This document shows positions 23,601 through 34,500 of a stretch of DNA of 64,000 nt, piece by piece. Under the pieces are notes generated by a model that saw only the letters and a program-made list of their open reading frames with translations, searched no databases and had not been told where the DNA came from. The DNA comes from Tetrapyrgos nigripes (Eukaryota > Basidiomycota > Agaricomycetes > Agaricales > Campanellaceae). The position numbers and the translations under genes are program-made. The DNA lies in the NCBI GenBank assembly GCA_013368315.1, contig JAACJM010000057.1, positions 1 through 64,000 on the forward strand, given 5' to 3'. Positions within the stretch are counted from its first letter, which is position 1. Every line of letters begins with the position of its first letter.

Positions 23601-24143
23601 CTTTCCTCCGGGATGAGATCTGGGAAGCTCAGAAATGCTACAAAGTTCAAGCTGATAAATGTCGTCTGGATTTACCAGATATCCCTATCAATTCCAAAGT
23701 CTTCGTATCAGCCAAACATATTAAGACTACCTGACCTACTCTGAAGCTTTCCGAAAAGTTCCTAGGTCTTTTCAAGGTCATTGCTCATCCTAGCTCTCTG
23801 TTGTATACCCTTAAACTTCCTGACTATCTCCACACCATCCATCCTGTTCTCCATGTGTCCCAACTTGACCTGCTGTTCCCAACATCATTCTGAACCGACA
23901 CCTGGACCCACCAGCCCGGTCGAGATTGAAGGTGAACTCCAGTGTGAGATCACTGAAATCTTAGACTCGAAAATTGATTGGCGCTGCCAGAAATGTCCTC
24001 TTTCATACATGGTACAGTGGTCTGGTCACGAGGGCACTGACGAGGAATTCTCATGGATTCTGGTGGATGAGCTTACAGCCGACAAAGCTATTACAGACTT
24101 TCACAAGAAGAATCCAACAAAACCCAGTCCACTTCTGTTATAA
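20640..24143 (+). pseudogene. Chromovirus pol (protease, RT, RNase H, integrase, chromodomain), broken
   Basis: Fragments in order: aspartic protease with LLDSGSSDCFI (about 20,780); reverse transcriptase 21,535-21,984 with [27 protein letters not shown] and catalytic [10 protein letters not shown]; after a TAG at 21,982-21,984 the same domain resumes with MEYLGYILSPEGL and RNase H (IIVETDVSDYAIAAILS). Integrase pieces lie at about 22,760-23,600 in several frames (FSKHGVPNHVTSN corresponds to the core DRG region). The chromodomain at about 23,930-24,110 reads EITEILDSKI...YMVQWSGHEGTDEEFSW. Multiple frameshifts mean no single polyprotein can be made. Confidence 0.85.
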
Positions 24144-24390
24144 TTACTTCTGAGTGCTTTCCACTTTCTCTATCTCTGTCTCATCTGTTTCTAAGTTATT
24201 TCCGATTCATTCCATCTTACAATTGCATTACATGCACTCAATTCATCTTTCCTTTCGGTTCCGATCTTATTCACACTTCAAATTTACAAGAAATGTGTTT
24301 TGCCCATCTGGGTCCAGTCAAGTATCCATTACAAACAATATCTATATACAATATATTACAAGTCCTTTCCAGTTGCTGCCGAGACATTCC

Positions 24391-25416
24391 CTAGTTGTCA
24401 TCATCCACAGTAGCCTTTAACATCGGCTTGCTTCGGGATCTGGTAGTCTTCATCTTTCCTTTTCCTTTCACCTTCCTCCCTTTTCGCTCCACCTCTTTCT
24501 TTTCCCTCACGTCTTCTTCATCATCTGTCAAATCCAACTTAATCCCTTGCTTCTTTGCCATGGCTGTGATATACTGAGAAATGATCATAGTATGGCAGAG
24601 GATAGCAAGCTGGATTCTGAGCATCCCCAGTTCAGACCTGAAATTGGACCAGCCACTCAAGGAACAAGAGTGCTTCTTCTCAAAGCACACTTGGCATGCC
24701 TTCCAGACCGTACCTGATTCCTTGGCCTCCTGACAGAAACAAGCTTGCTTTTTCCCAGCACAAAACGTGCAAGGCTATAGGAAATCAGTGGGGCCTAGGC
24801 AGAAAAAGCTAATAACTTACCTCCTTGTTTTCCAACAAAGACCACATCCTCTTTGATGGACCTGCTTCTGTGTTTTCCATACTGATCCGCCTCTTCCGAA
24901 GCTCTACCACAGGTTTCAACTTCCCTGCACTGATGACTTCTTCCTCTTCCTCTTCACCTTCTCTGTCTTCTTCGTCTTCTGGCTCAGCATTCCGCATTTC
25001 CTGCTCCTTCCTTCATTCCTCCTCTTCCTGCAGCCTTTCCACCTCCTTCCAAACATTCTCCTTCTCAACCCACTCTGCTAACCTCTTCACCTCTTCCGCC
25101 TCCAATTCCACCTGCTGTGCACTTTCCACATCCTTCTGATCATCTTCCCATGCCTCCCGGGCTTTCAAAACTCAAGTTAAATTCTGCATTATCCACGATT
25201 AATCCAGTACTTACCTGCTGCATTTTCCCTGCAGATCGCTGACCTCTCCGATGTGTGAGCAGTAGCTGGGATAGGCTTTTCCACAAGTATCGATTCCTGT
25301 GGGACCACAGGTTCCAGATGTTCCTCTCTCCACTTTGCTATGAACGCAGAAAGAAGGGCGGAAACATCGAGAGGCTCATGAACGAGAGCAGTAGAAGAAG
25401 AAACAGTAGACAACAT
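24391..25416 (-). CDS. Antisense spliced Cys-cluster gene inside the chromovirus
   Basis: Three exons on the strand opposite pol: 25,416-25,215 (ATG at 25,416), 25,161-24,821 and 24,774-24,391, with GTAAGT donors and 53- and 46-nt introns. The N-terminus reads LLSAFIAKWREEH. A Glu-rich coiled middle follows (VKRLAEWVEKENVWKEVERL), then a Cys cluster in exon 3 (CTFCAGKKQACFC and, after 14 residues, CQVCFEKKHSC) and a basic, Ser/Lys-rich C-terminus (KGRKVKGKGKMKTTRSRSK). One TGA at 25,013-25,015 interrupts exon 2; CGA (Arg) would restore the frame. The Cys spacing suggests zinc binding, perhaps DNA-binding. Related antisense ORFs downstream of integrase are, as I recall, present in other basidiomycete gypsy elements. 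Function unknown. Confidence 0.6.
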
Positions 25417-25697
25417 GTTAGGGATTCAATTGAAGTTGAGTTTGATGGTTTCTGGGATGCCCCATATTTATACCTCCCAAACTGCACATGGACCATCCCC
25501 ATTGTTTTCGAAACTCTATTTCCAAATCTGGTAACCTGATCCTGTTCCAATCATATCCGTTGTATTCTCTGTCTTATTGTTCTGATTTGGGGTCCACCCT
25601 TGTTCTATTTTGTTTTTATTGTTTCATGACTTCATTTCCATATGGACCCTATCCTTTTCCATGCCTCTCAAGGGCTCGAGGCCTAAGAGGGGGATAC

Positions 25698-26329
25698 TGT
25701 AAAGCTTATGCCTTTTCCCAAATCCTTCCAAATGTTTCCAAATGATTTCTGACTCTTCCCTTTTATTCCAATTCATTTTCATTTCTGATTCATATCTGAG
25801 TTCCCACAAATCCGTTTAGTCCATAATTCCCATTGGATCCTATCCGAGTCATATCAGATACTAACCAGACAGCTTGTATTCATACTTCTCACATTTCTGT
25901 TTCATATCTCATAGCACCATGTGCTCCCCTTTCCTTTTCTTTCCTAAGGGTTTCCATGCAATGATAGCAAATTGAGTGTTCCCTTTGTCAATACTTATTT
26001 TAGTTATATTATATTTCATTTCCAATCCTTTCCTATCTCGTTTCCATTCCATTCCAATCTAGTACTTAAGCTAGCAACTTTGTAGTAGATAGCTTAAGTC
26101 TAAAATCAATTTAGCTGGTCTCTTATCTTTTCTGATCGATTCTGATTAGACAACTATCGAGGTGGTACCAATAGTGCCATTAACCTTCCATCTTGACTTC
26201 CCAGTCTTTCCAAACGGATCCTCCCTCGTCCAGTCTATCCTCTTCCTGTCTGGTTCCACCCAGATCTATTATTGTTCCATCCTTTCCAATAGACCTCTGC
26301 CTGGGTTCATAGTATTTCCAGACTTAACA
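25698..26329 (+). repeat. 3' LTR of the chromovirus
   Basis: Begins TGTAAAGCTTATGCC just after a polypurine tract and ends GACTTAACA. Shares internal blocks with the solo LTR at 13,718-14,366 and its last about 140 bp with the truncated 5' LTR ending at 19,153. Confidence 0.8.
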
Positions 26330-26390
26330 AATGCTCAATTTGCTATCATCACGTGGAAACCCTTTGAAAAGAAAAGGAAGGGGAGCATGT
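26330..26390 (-). repeat. Short inverted copy of an internal LTR segment
   Basis: Sequence atgctcaatttgctatcatc through ggggagcatg is the reverse complement, with a few changes, of LTR positions about 25,922-25,983. It starts immediately after the LTR end, as in the arrangement at 14,366. Confidence 0.65.
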
Positions 26391-26479
26391 CAAGAAGACA
26401 GACTTAGAATTAGAGGAATTTAAGTGAGATAGACACCAGAGGTGGCTATCTCTATGAAATCACAGATTTTGACAACCTA

Positions 26480-28000
26480 ATTGAAGATGAGAGTTAAAGA
26501 GCAGGAGTTGAGAGATCAGGTCACACAACTGTCTACAGAGTCAGCTTCAATTGTGGCTGCTATGCCCCAACTAATGTTACCTGTTCAGTCAGAAGTCACA
26601 GAGCACTATTCAGAGAAACATCACAGGGATGGTGCAAAACTTTCAGATGAAAGATTAAAAATGATTTTCTCATGGCAGGAAAACCCTAGAATTGCACTAA
26701 AAGGGATTGAAGGGAGAAGTTATAAGAACTTCCAGAGATTTGCACATACTTTCTTCTTTGATAAAGATATGATGTACAGGTGTGACCCTAATGGAAAGCA
26801 CAGGCTAGTGGTAGAAAAGAAAGATTGACCTTACATGCTAAACACAGCTCATGATAGCCTTGGTCACAAGGGGGCTTACACTACAGCAGCAATACTCAAA
26901 GAGAGATTTTGGTGGCCAGACATTGAACACAATGTCTGGTGGCATGTTAAATCATGTTATATGTACCAACAAAGTCAAAAAGATCTCATGTGAACGTCTC
27001 TAAAGTCACTCCAACTCCTTCAATTTTCCAAGTGATGCACACAGATACACTTGTAATGCCAGTGCCATTAGAAGGGAAAAAGTATGGTGTCCATGGGAGG
27101 TGTGCTATGACCTCCTGGATGGAAGGATGACCACTTGCTAAAGAGACGCAGAGAACTTTGGGAGAATGGCTTTTTGAGGGCTGCCTTGCCATAATTATAT
27201 CAGACAATGGTCCCGCTTTCAAAGCTGCTTTAGCATACCTTGAGAAGAGGTATGGCATCCTTCTAATTCAGCTGCGAATGGGAAGATAGAACATCCACAT
27301 TGGGATGTTCGACAGGCATTATACAAAGCATGTGATGGCGATGTGAAACATTGGGCACATATGTGGATACTGATGATATGGGCTGATAGGATTACTATCC
27401 ATAAACAAATGGGGTGTTCTCCTTTCTTTGCCATCACTGGATCACACCCTGTTTTGCCATTAGACATAGTGCAAGCGACATGGCTAGGCAATGTTCCTGA
27501 AGTGCCTTTCTCTATGGAAGAGCTAATTGGTTTCAGGGCTAAGCAGCTAGGCTTGCATGCACAAGAAGTTGAAGATTTGATTGAATGAACTGATAAAGAA
27601 AAGAAAGCTAGAACTTTAAGATTCCTAGAAGCAAATAGAGCTACTATCAGAGATTGGCATTTCCCACCAGGCCCTCTGGTGTTGGTATGAAACACCACAA
27701 TTGAGAAAGCACTAAATCACAAGCTCAAACCTCATTTCCTTTGTCCTTGTATAGTGATCTGGAGAATGATGGGTGGAACAGACATTCTCGGACTGTTGGA
27801 AGATCCTCCAACATCATCTGTGGCCTCGTCTAGGTGGGTTCGTCAGGTGCCTGAAGGGAATCAGGGATAAAGGGACTCACCAGTGCAGGGAACACAGTGT
27901 GAAAGACCTTGAAATAGGTCAGGAGCAAGCTGCTGAGCAGCTGTGGCAGTGTCCAATAGAACATCTGCAGAGGGAACAACATCTTCATTGTTCTGCAAGT
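26480..28000 (+). pseudogene. Second Ty3/gypsy pol fragment (integrase)
   Basis: The piece at 26,481-26,827 contains RDGAKLSDERLKMIFSW and the pre-integrase region. After TGA, AHDSLGHKGAYTTAAILKER and CYMYQQ form the HHCC zinc-binding module with its last Cys altered. The core follows with VMHTDTLVMPVP and IISDNGPAFKAALAYLEKRY (catalytic aspartates). Then, at 27,343-27,588, comes WADRITIHKQMGCSPFFAIT with VLPLDIVQATWL, and near 27,660 the TIRDWHFPPGPLVLV segment. This is a non-chromodomain gypsy family; no RT is present. Probably the counterpart of the gag-only remnant at 14,740-17,600 but in the opposite orientation. Confidence 0.7.
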
Positions 28001-28139
28001 GATCAGACAGACCAGATCTGGATGCAGGAGACACTGAGGCCCCTAGATGCCAGTGGACTGGAGGACACTCAGCATCAGCAAGGGGAGCTAGTTTTGAGCG
28101 ATCCAGTCCAGCCTTCAGAATTTGATACCAGATCATGAA

Positions 28140-30104
28140 ACAGGTAGGACACCCCTGGCATTGCCTGAGACCTCCAAGTGTTCTACTACCTTGCCATCGT
28201 CCTCAGACTCAACCATGGCAGATTCCTTAATGTCTACCTCACCCTCCTCAACATCTACCTCATCCTCCTCATCCAGTGCCTCAGATACTAGGGCAACACA
28301 CCCAGCAGAGATGGTCAGTTCCTCAACAGAATCAGTTGCCTTGTTGGCTGAGCTGCCTTGATGCAAGTTATGAGTGGGTATCTTGAGCTTAATGGCTTCT
28401 TGCAGCTCAGCCATGCAGGATATTGAAACTGGGGATGATTAGGTGAAAAGAGTAATAGCGATTGCATGAATTATAGGAATCAGGAAGGGAACCAAAAATC
28501 GAAAGGATATGAATTCCAAGCTGTAGATGCCTAGACATGGATAGAAATCAAGAGCAACAAGATCACATGAACATGTCAAGTCAAACTTGTTTCAAAAAAC
28601 CACTCTCTGCACATCAGACTTTCATGAAGGCATGAACATATTTGGGACAGGTAAAGGAGATTGTGTCACAAACTGCTATAGTTCTCTGCCCTCCTTTAAA
28701 CCCGGAATTCCTTCATCACTCGTCTATTGCTTCTCCTCATTAATTTATACTCAATTCATACTCAGGAACCCTATAACTTCTGTCAAACCCTATAATAACT
28801 GTCGATCATCTTCTACAATTTGGTAACTATATCTATCCATATTTGATCTATTATTCTCATCTTTGATATATCATATGGCCATTGTTCTAGTTCTGTTAAC
28901 TCTTTCTCATCCCTTAGACTTTCTCATATATACTTATCATCTTTTGTAACTAATTCCCCAGTTCATTCACTTCATCTCCACAGTGTTGAGCCTAGTCAGC
29001 TAGCTCATTTCTCTTTATCTCTACTTCAATCTATTATCTGTTGGGTGGTTTATTTGAGTGTATCGACAACCTTGACAGATTGAGAGAGTTCAGCTGCTCC
29101 AAAGAATGACCAAAATTGCTGGGCTTGAGTACTTCAGAAACTGATAAGTTGTCACTATCTTTCTTCATATGAAACAGTGCTCATGAAGCACAAGTTTTCA
29201 CATCTTTGACCTTTTTTTCAGCTTTCTTCCGACAAAGATGTCTCCTGTTTCATTCAGAATTCCCTGTATATCCAAATCCTCATTTGGCCTCAGCCTTGTG
29301 TCAATCCTTCTTTGACATGTCTTTTGTCACTGCCTGCAAGAAATCCATCCTGATCCTCAACACTTCTTCCAATCCTTCATTACTCTCTTCCCAAACCAAA
29401 TCCTCATAATTTCCATCATCCAATTCTGTACCATCTAGCTAAATTTTCATCAACTCTTGCAGTATGATTCACGGAACCATCCCAGCTGCAAACACCTCCA
29501 TCCTCATTTTCATCATCTGCAGAAGTTTCAGGTTCTAGTACTGGTGTGTATAAGAACCCCAAGTCATTCTCCGAGCTGTGCACCAACTCAATGTCAGAGT
29601 CCATACATTGGTGTTGGGGATGTCTTCCACATCAAGCTCTCACAGCAGCTTCCTGCTTACTTTCTTGCTTCAGGACATAGAGTAGAGTTGTATTTTCTAC
29701 ACTAATCCAACTCACTCCTTCAGCAAGCATCCCCAAAGGCACTGCTGCCGCCAGTCAGTTTCCAATGGCCTCAAAAAAATTTTGCTCAACCCCCAATTTT
29801 GCTGCTGCTGCACAGCCACTTACATAAGCTGCACAAAAGTAGTGATCCATAAGTGTCCTGCTCCATAAGATTCAAGCCAAAGATATAAGGTTTGATAGGT
29901 ATGAATAGAAGGGCATAATAATAGAAGAATGAAATAGTTATCAAGGAAAGGCAATGGTAGAATGATGAAGGAATTCTAGGTTCAAAGATGAAGTAGTTGT
30001 TGAAGACAATGACAAAGGAGGCCAAAGAATTGTAGCAGTTCATGACAATTATGCATTCATATATTACTCTGAGATTACTATGATTTCCGAGGATACTTTT
30101 ATAA
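28140..30104. other. Gap with low-complexity frames and no supported gene
   Basis: 28,133-28,414 is open on both strands (Ser/Thr-rich forward, acidic reverse), typical of simple-sequence DNA. A short reverse frame at 29,416-29,604 has an acidic, protein-like reading but no recognisable domain. I see no terminal repeats or RNA genes. Confidence 0.4.
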
Positions 30105-30673
30105 CACTGGAAGCAAATCCCTGTAAATACGCCACCATACAGGGGTATTACAGCAGCCTTACTACAAGTCATTCAATAAGTAATACACCTTACATTACAG
30201 GAGTATTACAAACACATATATTTTTCAGAACAATCCTGTAAGACTGCTGTAAAGCAGGGGGTATTACAGCAACATTTCAGTGTGACATAGTGTCACAGTA
30301 ATACATTCTGTAATACTGCTGAGAAATACAAAGGTATTTCAGAGTGATACTGGAAGAAATTCCTGGACTTGTTGTAAGGCTGCTGTAATACCCCTGTATG
30401 GCAGGGTAATTGCAGGAATTTCTTCCAGTGTCACTCTGAAATACCTCTGTATTTCTTGGCAGTATTACAGAATGTATTACTGTGACACTGTGTCACACTG
30501 AAATGTTGCTGTAATCCACCCTGATTTACAGCAGTCTTACAGGATTGTTCTGAAAAATATATGTGTTTGTAATACTCCTGTAATGTAAGGTGTATTACTT
30601 ATTGAATGACTTGTAGTAAGGCTGCTGTAATACCTCTGTATGGTGGCGTATTTACAGAGATTTGCTTCCAGTG
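30105..30673. mobile_element. Fold-back MITE, PIF/Harbinger-like
   Basis: The 569-bp element begins cactggaagcaaat and ends atttgcttccagtg. The left arm (about 30,105-30,361) and right arm (about 30,408-30,673) are inverted copies over almost their whole length, with a spacer of about 45 bp that itself repeats ctgctgtaatacccctgtat. Flanks are TAA on both sides (30,102-30,104 and 30,674-30,676), fitting the 3-bp TWA duplication of PIF/Harbinger (Tourist-type) MITEs. No coding capacity. Confidence 0.8.
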
Positions 30674-31516
30674 TAACTATGCTATGTATACAACCTATGT
30701 ACCTTTCCATTATATCTAGATATGCTCTCCTTTTAGTATAAAAGGTCTCTAGCCACTTACTCAAAGATACAGTGAACAGAGTTCTTCTCTCTATCACTAT
30801 TGCCTTAAGCCTCTCTATCTCTAAGCTCTTACAAGCTTTCAATCATCCCCAGGTAAGCTTGGAGTTGCCACTTTGCATTTACATATGCCTGCTTATCAAA
30901 GATATTACTAAGTCCATTTGTAGCAGTAGCCACTGCATAAGCTAAGAACTAAGTACACACAACTGAAGGTGCTTACATGGAGTAAAAATAGATAGGAGAA
31001 AGAAATGGAATGCTATAAGGAGAAACTTGCTTTCTCCAACAGTAAGAAGGAAAAGGGAAGAAAACCTAGAAATATAACTTGAAGCCCTTTTAGCAACCCA
31101 AAACACTGAATAGTTCAATGTACTCATTGCATGTGCCTGGTAAAGGAGATGAGGGACAAGAACAGGCATTTCAACTTGTCACAGAAAAATATCCACTGAG
31201 CCTATACTTACATCAGTAAAAATGCCATGCTCATACATCTTATAGCCAATACACTACTATCCATAGACACCCTAATTGTCAATGGGGAATTGCCAAAATA
31301 CACCACTCTGGCCAGCTTCCCAGTATAACATAGTATATGCCTCCAATTTGACCAGTGAGAGTAATAAAGAAACTGCACAAGTAGCAATAAATGGACATTG
31401 AGAGATGGTCAGTACCAATACAACTGTAGTATATATACAATACATATACTGTCTGAGAATCCACAGAGATGTATCAAGAGAACTAAAACAAAAAGATGAC
31501 AGTCATGATAACACAA
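30674..31516. other. Gap between MITE and host gene block
   Basis: A TATAAAAGG box at about 30,738 followed by a pyrimidine-rich stretch could be the edge of an LTR, but no partner copy is seen. The rest lacks supported features; it includes the 3' flank of the Bem3-like gene. Confidence 0.35.
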
Positions 31517-34500
31517 CTAATGCGCAGTTGTAGGAGAAGACGATGGAGAGAGGGTGGGAGATAGAGGTGGCCGTGGAGACGTAGGCAAACCTATCATCCG
31601 TGAATGACGATTTCCTCGCTCTGAGCGTGTAACTGTGATATTCAGACCTCTGGAGGCCGCCAAACCAGAGACTCGCGACGGATTTGGTGCCATTGGTGTA
31701 TCTGGAGGGGATAATCGCACTTGACTCGACGTGTCAGTAGAGGCGTCTGCTTCTGTACCACTTTCTTCTTGCACAGAGGACAAATCATCATTATCAGACT
31801 GTCCTTCTTCCGAGGGGGCTAGAATGAAGATCACTCAATATCTCCAAGTTACACAGTCGAAATGAAGCCACTCACTAGTTAGCGACCTTCCTGCTAAACC
31901 CAAAAGCTGATCTGCAGCACCTTCGGAATACTGTCGGCTGTTGCGGCGTTGGGACTCTCCGAGACTCTCGGTGGATGAGAGATCAACTTTAGAAGCAGAG
32001 GCAGAAGCCGAGTCATCACCGTCAACATTGAAGACTCGGTTAAATTCGCCAAGCATGAGACTAAAGACTCCTGCAGGGATACCCAATGTCGGACTGAAGA
32101 CAATCCCAACATTCCTCATGGTCATTTTATTGATTGCACTGTTCTGAACAATGAGAATGAGGTGGGCTGTCAGTGCCCGCAGGAGACTGTAGTTTGCGAT
32201 GGGTAGAGAGGCGATGAGTTGCGATAATTCCTTGATTCGCTCTTGAGGATCGACAAAATCTGGCAGACAGGTCGGCTTCTGAGGACTAGGAGGAAGTGAT
32301 TGTTCACACACCTATAACTGCGAGAAAACGTAGATGGAGATCGCGTGTCAAAATGCTAGCAGGTAACTCCCGGAGAAAGCTTTTCAGCAGCCCGGCAATT
32401 GCATGAGGATCCCAATACTCGTCAGATGCCAAGAGATCAATATCGCCCTCTGCATGAATTCATCAGCGGAGCACGTTCAAGAAAGCTACAAAACACTTAC
32501 CTGCGTTGAACCTATCTTTCAAGTTTTTTATGACTGCTGAACTTCCACTGAGCCGATATATACCTTCCTCTTGATCAGCCTTCTTGGCTTCGAGGTACTG
32601 TATGCAGCGGAAAACGATTGCTGGTAGATTGGCAATTTGGGCAACGTCGAGGGCTTCTTCCAACGTTACACCAAAGACAGCACGAGGCACATACACCGGT
32701 GCACTTTTTTCTGGGCCTGGTACAGTTTAGTGTGAGTCAGTGGTTGGAAGTAATTGGAAACTTGCCGTTCGGTCTACCGAATCCCCAGAAAGACCTTGAC
32801 TTCGCCTTTTCGCGTCTATCATTCGGCGTGGACGATGGTTCTGCTGCAGCATCCTTTCCACCAAATTTGTACCCTGCAGGTATAGGTGCACCATTGAGTG
32901 GGCCAGATATTTTGACTTTACTGCTCCCATCCATTTTCTCGGGCGAAGGTACGCGTTCCGAAGGAGACGACGCGGTGGGGGACGGGTTTGCACCAATCCC
33001 TGAGGTTTGGAGTGCGTGCTTCGGATCCTTAGAACGGTGACGTTCTGGCGAATGCTGTCTCTGGCGTCCAGATTGCATGTCGGGATAATGGCCAAGCTCC
33101 GAGTTAGCTCGTTGTTGACTAGGATCTCCTGTGGCGGGGAATTGATTGGACAGCGGAGAAGAGTCAGGTAAACTCGACGGTTGTCCTTGCCCACGCTCCA
33201 GAATACGCTTCCCGGTTTGGGAATCAGTGAAAGACGCAGGCTGGCGGTCATTCGGGATGTCAAGTGGTTTGGAAGCTGGACCAGACGAGGAAGCGTAATC
33301 GTCAGGATTAGCTGGAGTACTCTGGAAGAGCTTTGCATTATTTGGATCTTGCGGTAGCTGTGATATAGGTACTGCAGCGCCCCTAGAAATGTCATCCCGG
33401 GAGAAAGCACGCGCAGGCTTTTTCGGCGTTGCGTTGTCATTCGAGATGCTCGGCCGAGAGTGAGTTGGTGGTTGAGGTTGAGGTTGAGGTTGAGGAACAC
33501 TCGTGACGGGTGTGGAGCCGTTCACGCCAGTGGGGGCAGGTCCATACGCCACAGGTTCTTCGCTGTATGTTCCCGAAAAATATCTGACCAATATTTCCAC
33601 CCAGCTGTCTCTTTCAGCATCACTCTCAGCGCATAATACGTGCCTAGGGTGATTCCCACCAGGTCCCTTCTTCGCTTCAACGATAAGGAAGGCGTGTCGG
33701 TATTCTTTTTCTTCGTCAGAGACGCTGGAACCGGCGTTACGCTGTTGTCGTCCTATTTGCGCACCAGTCACAGTGATGGAGCCAAGATGTGTACCGCCAC
33801 GCTGTAAATAAAAAGCATGAATATGACATATGATGGGCATATAAATTACGCACGCAATCAAAGTACTCCAAAACTGGTCCCTGAAGCACAAAGTAGCGCG
33901 TTTTCCAACCACCAAAATTTTTCCCTCTCTTAGTCAAGTATCCCTCTTTATGACCAGCTTGCATCACAGGCTGCATAGTTTCTTTAACGATATCGGAGGT
34001 GAAAAAAGCTATGACCTCGTCGTTGCTCTTGACTGGAAGGTTGATCAAGGTTTGTAGATAATTCTCGAGCACGGCCTGTTAATTGAAGATTTAGGGCTGA
34101 TCAAGAACGTAGAATCCGGAAGGTACCTTTCTCTGATCTACTTTGGCTGGAGCATGGTCTTTCCATAATTTGCCCTCTGGTAAGGTTGCAATTTTCTTCC
34201 CTAAACCTTTGCCCACGCTAGTCCTCACACGCTGGTCCAGATTGAGAACATCGCTGTACATCTTCTCGACTTTCCATCCTTCCTTTGCACTTCCTGGATT
34301 CACATGTACCATGAAGCTCAACACCTCCTTCCCGCGATCATTGGGTCGAACGAAGGAATGAGAGACATTGATTCTGGTATGTGGTAGATCGGTTGGAAGC
34401 AGGGGAAGTGCACGGAAAAAATCTGTTGCGCTCTGAGGCTGGCGATCAGCAGCCTGTTGCAGGCCGAATTCTTCAGATCTTGAAGGTCTAGATGCGGATG

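Larger units (their letters stand above)
18990..26329 (+). mobile_element. Decayed Ty3/gypsy chromovirus with truncated 5' LTR
   Basis: The order is a 3' part of the 5' LTR (about 18,990-19,153, ending GACTTAACA), gag (19,417-20,589) and protease/RT/RNase H/integrase/chromodomain (about 20,700-24,143). An antisense gene (24,391-25,416), a polypurine tract (agaggggga at 25,686-25,694) and the complete 3' LTR (25,698-26,329) follow. The chromodomain places it among chromoviruses. Both LTR 3' ends share about 150 bp, including cctctgcctgggttcatagt. Numerous stops and frameshifts make it non-functional. Only about 150 bp of the 5' LTR remain, so it has been truncated or rearranged on the left. 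Confidence 0.85.

Noticed and set aside
28133..28414. Acidic reverse-strand and Ser-rich forward-strand ORFs
   Set aside because: Simple-sequence DNA open on both strands, no domain, no splice support.
30105..30673. CRISPR-like or tandem repeat array
   Set aside because: The repeated motifs are explained by the inverted arms of a palindromic MITE, and the organism is eukaryotic.
32260..32301. Coding reading through the 32,260-32,311 segment of the Bem3-like gene
   Set aside because: Treating it as a 52-nt intron restores the RhoGAP sequence in phase, whereas read-through hits a stop (GGT GTG TGA).
32727..33500. Second long reverse frame inside the Bem3-like exon
   Set aside because: Overlaps confirmed coding sequence of the PX-PH-RhoGAP gene in another frame and has no domain.
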